Of a stretch of 64,000 nt of DNA, positions 32,100 to 40,132 are shown one piece after another. The notes under the pieces were generated by a model. It was given only the letters and a program-made list of their open reading frames with translations, did not search any database and had not been told where the DNA came from. A program made the translations under genes and the position numbers. Origin of the DNA: Loigolactobacillus bifermentans DSM 20003. GTDB taxonomy: Bacteria > Bacillota > Bacilli > Lactobacillales > Lactobacillaceae. Each line of letters opens with the position of its first letter. The stretch's first letter is position 1. The stretch is from contig NZ_AZDA01000121.1 of NCBI RefSeq assembly GCF_001434575.1, positions 1-64,000 on the forward strand, written 5' to 3'.

Positions 32100-32142
32100 C
32101 TATCGATTGCCAACTACGGCTAGCCTGCCGCGCAATCGATAG
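32100..32142 (-). promoter_or_regulatory. Leader hairpin before the flavodoxin ribosome site
   Basis: CTATCGATTGC and GCAATCGATAG are perfect complements separated by 21 bases that themselves contain GGCTAGCC. In the mRNA it would end one base before AGGAAGG, so it could gate translation or bind a repressor. On the minus strand TATAAT near 32171-32166 is a possible -10. Confidence 0.5.
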
Positions 32143-32241
32143 GGATCATTTTATCAAACAAATTGATTATAATGGCTGACCAAACTTTTTGTGTAGTCAG
32201 ATTTAAAACATCATTTTATGTTTTTCTGACGAATTCCTGTT

Positions 32242-32255
32242 TTAAAGCGCTTTAA
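32242..32255. promoter_or_regulatory. Palindrome with cre-like core
   Basis: TTAAAGCGCTTTAA is a perfect palindrome with the CcpA core. It lies between the divergent flavodoxin and lipoprotein genes. No gene is seen in 32143-32545. Confidence 0.35.
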
Positions 32256-32545
32256 CGATGGCATCAATACCGCTTGTTAATTGGAAAATAGTCGTAAGAC
32301 TCGCTTTGGCGTTTTGAAGTAATTGAGACTGTTTATCAATGACATGAAAGAATAACGATTCAGGTTAATAAAACTAACTGACCCAAAGCACAAGCGCAAC
32401 CAATGTCAAATTTACGATTATCATTATAAAAACTGCTACTCAATCTGATATTTTCCAATGTTTATGCCTTGAGAATCGTCTATAATATAGCTTGAATTTT
32501 AATACAATAGGTTGTAACTTAAGCATGAATAATAGGTGATCAATT

Positions 32546-33187
32546 ATGAAAAAGGCCATGGCATTGGCAGTCTCCGTTTTAACGGCTAGTGCGTTTTTAA
32601 CTGGGTGTGCTAACAAGTCCAATAATGGAAACAGCGCTGCTTCAGCTAGCAGCTCAAAACAAGCCGCTAGTTCGATTGAAGCAGCTTCTTCTAAAAACAA
32701 AGCATCTAGCGAATCATTGGCTAAAGCTAAGTCAGCAAGTGAGGCCAAAAAGAAGCAAAATCAATCGTCAGAAGCACAATCTGATAGTACTTCTCAAGCA
32801 ACAAACAATACCACTACAACCCCTGATTTCAGTCTTGATATTCATGCTTTTGTGAACAAATATGGCATGACCGAAGCTGCCTATCGCAGTACTTATATGG
32901 GAATGAGTAGTAAAGAAGCCTTGTACGCAACACCTGATTCGCATGAATCCTCTGGTGAAATTCAATCTGAAAATCTTTTTAAGCAAGGTAAGGATCCATA
33001 TGCTGATACAAGTAGTAACTCAGATACAAATTCAAGCGAAGACACAACAAATTATGATAGTGATTATTACAATGACGATAGCGACTATGTCGAATATCCT
33101 AATGGCGCACAAAAGGCAGTCTCTGGCAAAAATGATGATTGGTATACCGAACAATACCAGAAACATCATCCGGAAGCCCAGCAATAA
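32546..33187 (+). CDS. Lipoprotein with repeated C-terminal KYGM domain, longer paralogue
   Basis: 213 residues. Signal peptide MKKAMALAVSVLTASAFLTGC ends in a lipobox (LTGC, Cys 21). A Ser/Ala/Lys-rich linker (about 25-95) is followed by a compact domain (FVNKYGMTEAAYRSTYMGMSSKEAL...FKQGKDPYA, about 98-155) and an acidic Asp/Tyr/Ser tail unique to this copy. The domain occurs in lactobacillar lipoproteins of unknown function. The ribosome site ATAGGTGATC is the same as in the second copy. Adjacent to its paralogue at 33243 by tandem duplication. Confidence 0.75.
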   Translation: MKKAMALAVSVLTASAFLTGCANKSNNGNSAASASSSKQAASSIEAASSKNKASSESLAKAKSASEAKKKQNQSSEAQSDSTSQATNNTTTTPDFSLDIHAFVNKYGMTEAAYRSTYMGMSSKEALYATPDSHESSGEIQSENLFKQGKDPYADTSSNSDTNSSEDTTNYDSDYYNDDSDYVEYPNGAQKAVSGKNDDWYTEQYQKHHPEAQQ

Positions 33188-33242
33188 AGTAACTGATTAG
33201 TCTGCCCCTGAAATAGTTACATGAAAGTATAGGTGATCACTC

Positions 33243-33782
33243 ATGAAAAAAACCATTATCGTTCTCATATCTATTTTAACTGCTGGTACATTTTTAGCTG
33301 GCTGTTCTAGTCATTCTAGTCATAAAAATAGTGCTGCTTCAGCTAGCAGCTCGAAACAAGCTGCTAGCTCGATCAAAGTAGCTGCCTCTAAAAATAAAGC
33401 GTCTAGTGAATCATTGGCTAAAGCTAAATCAGCAAGTGAAGCTACCGCAAAATCAGAAAGCAAAGTGGCTAGCGCTTCAAGCCAGACAAGTGAATCAGTA
33501 GCTGCCGCCGAAAGTAACGCTCAAAGCTCATCTAATCAATCAGCAACGACACAAGCTAGTAGTAGCTCACAGGTAGCAAATAGTGACACGACCCCTGATT
33601 TCAGTCTTGATATTCATGCTTTTGTGAACAAATATGGCATGACCGAAGCTGCCTATCGCAGTACTTATATGGGGATGAGTAGCAAAGAAGCCTTGTACGC
33701 AACACCTGATTCGCATGAATCTTCTGGTGAAATCCAATCTGAAAATCTTTTTAAGCAAGGTAAGGATCCATATGCCAACTAG
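33243..33782 (+). CDS. Lipoprotein, shorter tandem paralogue
   Basis: 179 residues with lipobox LAGC (Cys 21). The Ser/Ala linker is longer and different, but the terminal domain (about 117-178) is identical in protein to that of the neighbour and nearly identical in DNA (33591-33775 versus 32819-33003, about four differences in 185). The gene stops right after the domain (DPYAN), so the acidic tail is absent. Same ATAGGTGATC ribosome region. Function unknown; membrane-anchored outside the cell. Confidence 0.75.
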   Translation: MKKTIIVLISILTAGTFLAGCSSHSSHKNSAASASSSKQAASSIKVAASKNKASSESLAKAKSASEATAKSESKVASASSQTSESVAAAESNAQSSSNQSATTQASSSSQVANSDTTPDFSLDIHAFVNKYGMTEAAYRSTYMGMSSKEALYATPDSHESSGEIQSENLFKQGKDPYAN

Positions 33783-33833
33783 CTTAACAATGAATGATTT
33801 GCTGATCTAAGTTTCCCTAATTATAATAACAAT

Positions 33834-33932
33834 GTAAAAAGACAGTTTGTCGATGGCACTCGACAAACTGTCTAACGTGAGCACAGCACATGTATTGAGG
33901 ATGGAGCTAGCCTTTAATGGTTGGCTCTTTTT
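33834..33932 (+). ncRNA. Predicted small RNA, copy 1
   Basis: Bounded by the consensus promoter at 33799-33827 and the intrinsic terminator GAGCTAGCC/GGTTGGCTC-T5. About 99 nt, two hairpins, no open frame. The same layout exists in copy 2. Confidence 0.5.
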
Positions 33933-34021
33933 ATTATTTCGTAAGCGAGGACAAACTTAATTGGTGCCACTGAGATAATATCAATCGTAATGGTTCCATT
34001 TTCCGCCTGCACAGCAACCAT
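33914..34021 (-). CDS. Possible 35-residue peptide in RNA element copy 1
   Basis: The frame encodes MVAVQAENGTITIDIISVAP, then IKFVLAYEIIKRANH; the helix is moderately hydrophobic with a basic end, loosely like small type I toxins. Copy 2 keeps the frame in its last 23 codons, but most differences change the residue and the ribosome site is poor here, so coding is uncertain. Confidence 0.2.
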   Translation of the reverse strand: MVAVQAENGTITIDIISVAPIKFVLAYEIIKRANH

Positions 34022-34426
34022 ATTTGTAAATGGTCATCGCTTCATTCACACCATTTTGAAATGACGTTCACTTACCCATACTTTTTCGCGCCAGCCATTT
34101 TCAGGTCATCATGCCAATCGATTATGACATGATGATAACAAGCTAAATTGATGATTAACAATTAAGACTTGTGCACTGACTATGATATTCGAATAGAATT
34201 GATTATTTCTTACCTGCTAACCTTAATTAGTGTTTCCATTCAGCACATTGTTCGTGCTATTTCCGGGCTATAGCTATTTATTTCGTCTAATTGTTGATGA
34301 GACAATACCTAAATTTTTGAACTTTTCTTTCCATGAAAGCAAAAATCAGCCAATCAGATATTTCCAGTATGACGATCACTTATCTCTATCTCATCATACC
34401 TTATCATACCTTATCATATCTCATCA

Positions 34427-35923
34427 TTACCGTTGTATTAATACATACCGTGTGCTCGGCCCGCCACCAACTTTTCGCAAAATATTGGCGCTAATCAATT
34501 GTTTTAAGTATCGAATCGCCTGCGCTTGTTTAACATTTAAAAGCGTTTCTACGGTTGACCTGTCAATCGAATCATGTTCGCTTAAGTACGTTATAATTTT
34601 ACTTTGGTAATTTGGAATAAACGGATCAATTTCTACTTTTTTAGTTTGTAGCATATTATCTGCGTTCAAATTATGGCCGTTATCAATAAAAAAGTGCTGT
34701 GCATTTGAAAGATTATTTAATCTCTCAGGCGTAATCGGCAGTTTAACAGTAAACTGATCTTCATTATCAATGAGCGGTTCTGCCCCTAATAGGATTGGCG
34801 CAAACTCAAAAATTTTACTAACGCCTGAACCTAATTCTTCAACTAAGCCAATGAGATGAAAAACCCGGGCAATATTGGGATTTTTAGGATACGGCCAAAT
34901 ATCACCACGCCGTATTTTCCCAGGATGCATCGGTTTATTGGCATTTTCAAATTGAATTGACGTTGCAGTGATGGTGATTCTCGAAACAAATGGATTAGAA
35001 TACTCGCGGTGCACCAGCATGTTTACGATCAGTTCACGAAAAAGTACATCTCTTATTTCAATTCGTTTATCTTGGCGTAAATAAAATGGTTGATTGATGT
35101 GTTTTGCAATAAAAGCCATCATTTGCGAATAACTATCAATGAGGTTGGTTGAGATTCTTAATCGATCATCATAACGATCAACGTCTTTGATTTTCACCAC
35201 AATATCAAGTGCAAAGTAAGGCAACACACTTCTAATGACATCATCTTTTCCAAACAATAAAATACTTGCCAGTGTGAAACCTGCTATCCCATTCGCGTAA
35301 TCCTTTTTATACATTGATAAACTTTTTAAAACTTGCAAGTCTGATTGGTTGGCCAGATTATGCTCACCTTTTACATTCGTGCTGGATTTTCTAACAAAAT
35401 CAGTCAAATCAGCACGAAAATCCGTTATCTCAACATATGGATAAATCTTGTTTTCAGTGTATTCAACTTGCTTTCTCGCATACATCTGTTGCACTAGATT
35501 CGTATTATTCGTAATGTCAATATCGGCATCACCATGACGATCAAAAATAATCCGGCCATTCATACGATGAACCTGTGAACTATTGGGAACATAAATATGC
35601 AAGATTATTTTGTCATCAATCCAGTAAGGCGCAATGTCCAAATACAAAGCAGGCATTAGCTTATTACCCGACTGAATCGTCGTGATAAATTCTTTCGTCA
35701 TCTTAGTAAGATTCACGTCTGACAATCCTAGCACATTGCCCGTATCATCTACCCCTAAATAAATGTTACCGCCATCTCGATTCGAGAACGCACACACGGT
35801 TTCATACACATCTTTTGGAATTTGACCTTGTCCATCCCGCCCTTGCGCCGCCTTAAACTCAATGCGAATAGATTCTTTTCCATCAGTAATTTCATGCTCT
35901 AAATTTTCGGGGATCCTTTTCAA
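34427..35923 (-). CDS. AlbA_2/Schlafen-like ATP-binding regulator
   Basis: 498 residues. The N-terminal AlbA_2 (Schlafen AlbA-like) domain shows ESIRIEFKAA and the AFSNRDGGNIYLGVDDTGNVLGL block near 45-70. A GHKL-type ATPase segment follows at about 270-380 (ELIVNMLVHREYSNP, FENANKPMHPGKIR, GLVEELGSGVSKI). The C-terminus is a winged helix (IITYLSEHDSIDRSTVETLLNVKQAQAIRYLKQLISANILRKVG). Such proteins are ATP-dependent DNA-binding regulators, sometimes in defence islands. Start TTG follows GAGGAGGT by 6 bases. The gene is AT-rich, flanked by the two RNA-element copies, and probably acquired. Confidence 0.82.
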   Translation of the reverse strand: MKRIPENLEHEITDGKESIRIEFKAAQGRDGQGQIPKDVYETVCAFSNRDGGNIYLGVDDTGNVLGLSDVNLTKMTKEFITTIQSGNKLMPALYLDIAPYWIDDKIILHIYVPNSSQVHRMNGRIIFDRHGDADIDITNNTNLVQQMYARKQVEYTENKIYPYVEITDFRADLTDFVRKSSTNVKGEHNLANQSDLQVLKSLSMYKKDYANGIAGFTLASILLFGKDDVIRSVLPYFALDIVVKIKDVDRYDDRLRISTNLIDSYSQMMAFIAKHINQPFYLRQDKRIEIRDVLFRELIVNMLVHREYSNPFVSRITITATSIQFENANKPMHPGKIRRGDIWPYPKNPNIARVFHLIGLVEELGSGVSKIFEFAPILLGAEPLIDNEDQFTVKLPITPERLNNLSNAQHFFIDNGHNLNADNMLQTKKVEIDPFIPNYQSKIITYLSEHDSIDRSTVETLLNVKQAQAIRYLKQLISANILRKVGGGPSTRYVLIQR

Positions 35924-36018
35924 AAAAATACCTCCTCAAGCAAACGTCAGGTTCGTAACCACTATCTATATTCTACCTGATTGGGATTCTTTTTTGTTAT
36001 CACCTTTAGGACCAGTTG

Positions 36019-36135
36019 CATATGTCAGACCCATAACGTGAGTAGCCACCAGCTAGTCCGAGTTTCTGAATTTTAATGCCTGTAGCTGGATCAAAATTAA
36101 TAGCAATAATGCAGCCGTTTAGGTATGTCTACCAC
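36019..36135 (-). pseudogene. Decayed MazF/PemK-type toxin
   Basis: A frame from GTG 36135 overlaps the antitoxin stop and reads VVDIPKR; after a one-base shift it continues CIIAINFDPATGIKIQKLGLA. This is the PemK/MazF N-terminus (IPKxGDIIxxxFDPxxGxExxKxRPA). The rest is missing or shifted and stops soon. The toxin is therefore dead while the antitoxin is intact. Confidence 0.6.
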
Positions 36136-36380
36136 AACTCTTTCCCTACTGGTTTTGTATTTTCCCAAACGTTGAGATCAGTTGCACGCTGATAACACCC
36201 ATGCCAATTTTTGAATAGGTCATCCAAGCGATTTATTGTTTTCTTCGAAGGCTTAAGAATGAATTCTCCGTTAGCCTTTTTCTCAACTTTGTACCGCGTA
36301 CCAGGTGTCACGGCCAAGTTACTTGGAATGATAGCAACAATGGCGTTATCCTGTTTTTGAACCCTTACATCGCTTTTCAT
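36129..36380 (-). CDS. MazE/PemI-type antitoxin, orphan
   Basis: 83 residues. The N-terminal swapped-hairpin segment (VRVQKQDNAIVAIIPSNLAVTPGTRYKVEKKANGEFILKP) matches AbrB/MazE folds. The C-terminal toxin-binding tail ends WENTKPVGKELW, close to the PemI ending. The gene should pair with a MazF/PemK toxin, but only a frameshifted remnant follows (36135-36019). It could still autoregulate or neutralise a related toxin elsewhere. AAGTGAGG lies before the ATG. Confidence 0.78.
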   Translation of the reverse strand: MKSDVRVQKQDNAIVAIIPSNLAVTPGTRYKVEKKANGEFILKPSKKTINRLDDLFKNWHGCYQRATDLNVWENTKPVGKELW

Positions 36381-36766
36381 GAGTCTAGCCTCACTTCCAA
36401 TTACTATTTTCTAACTCATAACATGCCCACGTGAATACACAAGCTTAACACATTTTGAAAAACCTTTCCTAGAGAGTACAGCTTTTGGGACCATTTTTGT
36501 CAATTAACATTAGTTTACGCATTTGCTTTTATGATCTATTTCCGATTCTGTATCTTAAACACTTCGATAATTGTTATAACATTACAATTTTAAGTGCGCT
36601 TCACTAACACCATAGGCTAGCCTATTCAAATAGTGTTGCATTGATTTGACGATTCAGGAAGTTATCTTCCTACTATATATTCTACATTTTAGTCACTAAT
36701 TGATACTCCGTTTATCTATGCTAGGGAGCACCTTAAATTAAGCACAACTCATTTTTACAAATTAAG
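36381..36766. other. AT-rich intergenic stretch without recognisable gene
   Basis: Only short chance frames and weak palindromes are visible. The AT content is high, as in the neighbouring regulator gene. Confidence 0.5.
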
Positions 36767-37132
36767 TGATTTGCTTATCCAGCTTTTCCCAGTTATAATA
36801 ACAGTTAAAAGGACAGCCGTCGATGGCACTCGACAAACTGTCTAGCGTGAGCACAGCACGTGCATTGGGTCGGAGCTAGCCTTTAGCGGTTGGCTCTTTT
36901 TGTTATCTCGTGAGCTAAGGCAAACTTAATTGCCGCCTCTGAGATAATATCAATCGCAATGGCCCAAGCCATCTTGATTTTCCTGCTGCACGGTGACCGT
37001 ATTTGCACATGGCTGTCACCTCATTCGTTCACTCAGTTTTTGAAATGGGAATCACTTGCCCGTACTTTTTTCACGCAAGCCGTTTTCAGGTCATGACGCC
37101 GTCAATTGGCTATGATGCCATTATAACAAGTA
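36767..37132. repeat. Two-promoter RNA element, copy 2
   Basis: Same order as copy 1: TTGCTT (36771-36776), 17 bp, TATAAT (36794-36799), a hairpin at 36812-36842 (left arm changed, CC for TTT), and a terminator at 36873-36901. The minus-strand extended -10 TGTTATAAT is at 37128-37120. A 29-codon minus-strand frame (36972-36883) has AGGA 9 bases upstream. The following 37133-37455 shows no gene. Confidence 0.65.
36806..36901 (+). ncRNA. Predicted small RNA, copy 2
   Basis: From the consensus promoter at 36771-36799 to GAGCTAGCC/GGTTGGCTC-T5. About 96 nt. The terminator hairpin is conserved with copy 1; the first hairpin is weakened. Confidence 0.5.
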
Positions 37133-37457
37133 TCATTTTTAATTCCTTATATTAAGAATATAGAACCATAAGAAATACCGAAACAGCTACGGCAAGCATC
37201 CAACTCAGATTTTATCATTTTATAAAACGCATTACTTGCACGCTCCCTTTTCCAAAGTTATTGGTCACTGGCCAATAACTAGGCTGTTGTCGACAAAAAA
37301 CAATTCAGGGGCCGAGGGGGCAAAGAGGGCAGACAAAATTTTTCGATTCTAATTAATTATGAAACCAACTTTTATCAGCTAATTTCCCGCTAAGTTTTAG
37401 GTAAAATCGCCTCAAGGGTGCCCAAAGAGTGCCCTTGTATTTCAAAAACATTCTAAA

Positions 37458-37488
37458 AAAGAAGACCACCCTTAGATGATCTCCCCAT
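37458..37488 (-). terminator. Terminator of the second 73-residue protein gene
   Basis: On the minus strand GATCATC pairs with GGTGGTC (with G-U) and TTCTTTTTT follows. Confidence 0.6.
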
Positions 37489-37500
37489 AACGTAGCTCTC

Positions 37501-37722
37501 TTAATCCACAATCACATGTTGGAAATTAATGGTATTTTCAGCCAAGTTAGCCGTAAACAAGCCTTTTACACCCGTTTTCTCATCCACCATAATGACGTTA
37601 TATTCGTCACCACCTGCTTCGCTGTGTTCAATGGTGTCATACTCCCCACGAAAACCGTTTTTTCGGAACAAGCTAACCAACTTCATCATTTCTTCTTGTG
37701 TGACTGTTGCGACATTATCCAA
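37501..37722 (-). CDS. Conserved small protein, paralogue of the gene at 12742
   Basis: About 73 residues from TTG 37722 (DNVATVTQEEMMKLVSLF), with GAGGGG 9 bases upstream exactly as in the paralogue. The block MKLVSLFRKNGFRGEY is identical in both. No named domain recognised; cytosolic. Having two copies 25 kb apart with the same unusual start hints at a dosage or condition-specific pair. Monocistronic, next to gpmA with its own terminator. Confidence 0.7.
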   Translation of the reverse strand: MDNVATVTQEEMMKLVSLFRKNGFRGEYDTIEHSEAGGDEYNVIMVDEKTGVKGLFTANLAENTINFQHVIVD

Positions 37723-37793
37723 AATTCCTAACCCCTCATCTGATCTCATTCTTATGCTATGTATCCGGTAGGTTACCCCACCGATGGCGACAA

Positions 37794-37821
37794 AAAAGTG
37801 ACCCCCACGGGATCACTCTTT
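37794..37821 (-). terminator. Terminator of gpmA
   Basis: AGTGATCCC and GGGGTCACT pair on the minus strand, followed by T6. Confidence 0.85.
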
Positions 37822-37830
37822 GCCGTTAAA

Positions 37831-38520
37831 TTAGTTTAATTTCTTTTTGCTAACAACGTTTAATTTTTCGTCCAAGTCGTAAACAACTGGTTCGCCAGTT
37901 GCCATTTCAACGTCCATGATGTCGTCATCAGAGATGTTTTCGATGTACTTGGTTAAGGCACGTAATGAGTTACCATGTGCTGCGATGATAACGTTCTTGC
38001 CGTCGATTAATTTTGGTGCGATTTCATCTTCCCAGAAAGGAATAACCCGTTCCAAGGTAACTTTCAAGTTTTCGCCACCAGGAATTGCACGAGGGTCTAA
38101 ATGAGCATAACGACGATCTTGTGCTGCTGAGCCTTCGTCGTCAGCGCTCAATAATGGTGGTAAAGTATCGTAAGAACGACGCCAGATATGAACTTGGTCA
38201 TCCCCATACTTTTCAGCCGTTTCTTTTTTATTTAGGCCTTGTAAAGCACCATAATGACGTTCGTTTAAGCGCCATGTCTTTGTTTCAGGAATCCATAATT
38301 GGCCTGAGCCTTCTAAGGCATAGTGTAATGTCTTGATGGCACGAGTTAATACAGAAGTGTAAGCTTGGTCAAATTCGATGCCTTCTTGTTTCAATAAAGC
38401 ACCAGCATTTTGTGCTTGGCGTACGCCTTCTTCACTTAAATCAACGTCAACCCAACCGGTAAATTGGTTAGAAAGGTTCCATTCACTTTGACCGTGACGG
38501 ATAAAGACTAATTTTGCCAT
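37831..38520 (-). CDS. gpmA: 2,3-bisphosphoglycerate-dependent phosphoglycerate mutase
   Basis: 229 residues, standard for dPGM. The phosphohistidine motif [10 protein letters not shown] starts at residue 7; [14 protein letters not shown] near 86 and [15 protein letters not shown] near 180 complete the active site. It interconverts 3- and 2-phosphoglycerate in glycolysis. GAGGTT precedes the ATG. Monocistronic with a strong terminator. A GCGCT block upstream (38592-38603) resembles a cre core. Confidence 0.96.
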   Translation of the reverse strand: MAKLVFIRHGQSEWNLSNQFTGWVDVDLSEEGVRQAQNAGALLKQEGIEFDQAYTSVLTRAIKTLHYALEGSGQLWIPETKTWRLNERHYGALQGLNKKETAEKYGDDQVHIWRRSYDTLPPLLSADDEGSAAQDRRYAHLDPRAIPGGENLKVTLERVIPFWEDEIAPKLIDGKNVIIAAHGNSLRALTKYIENISDDDIMDVEMATGEPVVYDLDEKLNVVSKKKLN

Positions 38521-38679
38521 TAGATGATAACCTCACTTTTATGTTTTGTTCCTCTCATTGTACACTTTCATTTTGAAATTGAACACCTTTGGTAGCGCTT
38601 TTTTCAGAAAGTTTTTCATTTTTTAATCGTTCTGCTACAATAGAAATATTTAAAAAATCGTTTTCACGGAGGAACTTTT

Positions 38680-38874
38680 ATGCGACACATTGTACGCGGG
38701 ATCTGGTTCTTGACCTTGATCTACTTTATTGTTTATTTACTAACACCAGCCTTACGCGGCGCCGTAGACGCTAGCCAAGCGTTGTCGTTTGTGCACGCCT
38801 TATTCGGTCTGATTCTAGTCGGCGGTGGCTTTTTGTGGCTGGTTTTGTCGATCCACCGTTTCTTTACCCGTTAA
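38680..38874 (+). CDS. Small two-helix membrane protein
   Basis: 64 residues, two hydrophobic helices (WFLTLIYFIVYLLTP and LFGLILVGGGFLWLVLSI) separated by RGAVDASQALSFVH, ending in RFFTR. ACGGAGGAAC lies before the ATG, and TTTAAAAAATCG upstream may be part of a promoter. Its TAA overlaps the stop of the convergent MalY-type gene within TTAA. No family recognised. Confidence 0.65.
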   Translation: MRHIVRGIWFLTLIYFIVYLLTPALRGAVDASQALSFVHALFGLILVGGGFLWLVLSIHRFFTR

Positions 38875-40064
38875 AGCAAGCGCGCTTGTTGCACCACGTT
38901 GGCCACGGCCTGTTTGACGTTAGCTGGGTCAGTGGCCAAGTTAAAGCGGACAAAGCCAGCATCTTGTTCCCCAAACCATTGCCCAAAATCAACGGCGATC
39001 CGGCATTTATCTTGAATAAATGTTTTGGTATCAGCGACTGGCACTAAGTCACGTAGGTCTAACCATAAGAGGTAAGTCCCTTCTAATGGGGCAATCTTAA
39101 TGGCTGGCACTTTGGCACCTAGTTCGGTCCGAACATACTGTTCGTTTTCGCGAATGACGGCTAATAAACTGTCTAACCAGGCACCACCATTTTTGTAAGC
39201 TGCTTCAGCAGCTACTTGGCCTAGCAAGCTGATTTCGGTTTCATTAAAGCGTTTCTTCCCTGCATCATACTGCGCCCGAATTTTTTCATCTGGAATGATC
39301 ACATGAGAATTCAGCAAGCTAGCTAAGTTAAAGGTTTTAGAAGGTGCGGTGACCACGATCAATTCATCATCATAAGCGCCGTTCGCAACGTTTAACGCAG
39401 AAATAAATGGCCGAGTGCCAATTTCAATGTCCTGATGAATTTCATCTGAAACCACTAAGACATGATACTGCCGGCACAAGTCTAACAATTGCTGCAATTC
39501 AGCTTCAGTCCAAATACGCCCAACTGGGTTATGTGGTGAGCAGTTGATCAACAGCTTCACTTGGTTGGCCTTGATCTTAGCTTCAACATCAGCAAAATCA
39601 ATGGTGTATAAGCCAGCGTCATCTCGTTGTAATTCAGACGCTACCAACTTGCGGTGGTTGTCCTGTACCGCATTACGAAATGGATAGTAGACAGGTGTTA
39701 AGATCATCACGGCATCGTCAGGGGCGGTAAAGGTATTGATAAGGCCATAAAGCGAATTCACCACGCCATTATCAAACCGCAGCCATTCCTTTTTCAGCGT
39801 AATATTATGACGTTGCTTTTGCCACGTAAAATAAGCATCATAGTATGAATCTGGCGTAAATGAATAACCATACACCCCTTGGGCGATTCGCTTTGTTAAA
39901 GCGTCTATCACCACTTCTGGGGTGCGAAATTCCATATCGGCTACCCACATGGCAATCAGATCAGGGTCTCCATAACGTGCTTGTAATGCATCCCATTTCA
40001 AGGAATTGGTACCGTGACGCTTGGTGGCATACTTGGCCACAAAAGCTGCTGTTTCTTTGCTCAT
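38871..40064 (-). CDS. MalY/PatB-type PLP-dependent cystathionine beta-lyase
   Basis: 397 residues, fold type I aminotransferase. It begins like PatB/MalY (LKWDALQARYGDPDLIAMWVADMEFRTPEVV). PLP contacts: CSPHNPVGRIW, VVSDEIHQDIE and the Schiff-base lysine in TAPSKTFNLASL near 240. It would cleave cystathionine or cysteine conjugates to pyruvate, ammonia and a thiol; in lactobacilli this contributes to sulfur amino-acid metabolism and aroma. A bidirectional terminator separates it from the AI-2E family gene. Its tail overlaps the convergent small membrane gene by four bases. Confidence 0.9.
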   Translation of the reverse strand: MSKETAAFVAKYATKRHGTNSLKWDALQARYGDPDLIAMWVADMEFRTPEVVIDALTKRIAQGVYGYSFTPDSYYDAYFTWQKQRHNITLKKEWLRFDNGVVNSLYGLINTFTAPDDAVMILTPVYYPFRNAVQDNHRKLVASELQRDDAGLYTIDFADVEAKIKANQVKLLINCSPHNPVGRIWTEAELQQLLDLCRQYHVLVVSDEIHQDIEIGTRPFISALNVANGAYDDELIVVTAPSKTFNLASLLNSHVIIPDEKIRAQYDAGKKRFNETEISLLGQVAAEAAYKNGGAWLDSLLAVIRENEQYVRTELGAKVPAIKIAPLEGTYLLWLDLRDLVPVADTKTFIQDKCRIAVDFGQWFGEQDAGFVRFNLATDPANVKQAVANVVQQARLL

Positions 40065-40098
40065 GCTGCAACCTACTTTCTTTGATGTGATTGATTAA

Positions 40099-40132
40099 AA
40101 AAAGCCTTCGAAAGATTCGAAAGCTTTTTTAT
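40099..40132. terminator. Terminator between AI-2E-family and MalY-type genes
   Basis: AAAGCCTTCGAA and TTCGAAAGCTTT pair around three bases with A and T runs on both sides. Confidence 0.8.

Larger units (their letters stand above)
33795..34142. repeat. Two-promoter RNA element, copy 1
   Basis: About 350 bp, repeated in the same orientation at 36767-37132. Plus-strand promoter: TTGCTG (33799-33804), 17 bp, TATAAT (33822-33827). A 13-bp perfect hairpin (33841-33872) and a second hairpin with T5 (33904-33932) follow. On the minus strand an extended -10 TGTTATCAT (34140-34132) would start an RNA ending at the first hairpin, which has T5 in that direction. The two RNAs overlap. A 35-codon frame (34021-33914, minus) ends inside hairpin 2. 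Confidence 0.65.

Noticed and set aside
34230-34610. Plus-strand frame of 126 codons
   Set aside because: It overlaps the AlbA_2 regulator antisense and the RNA-element end; no ribosome site.
37417-37460. GGGTGCCC/GTGCCCTT block as a phage attachment site
   Set aside because: No integrase, tRNA end or second copy was seen.
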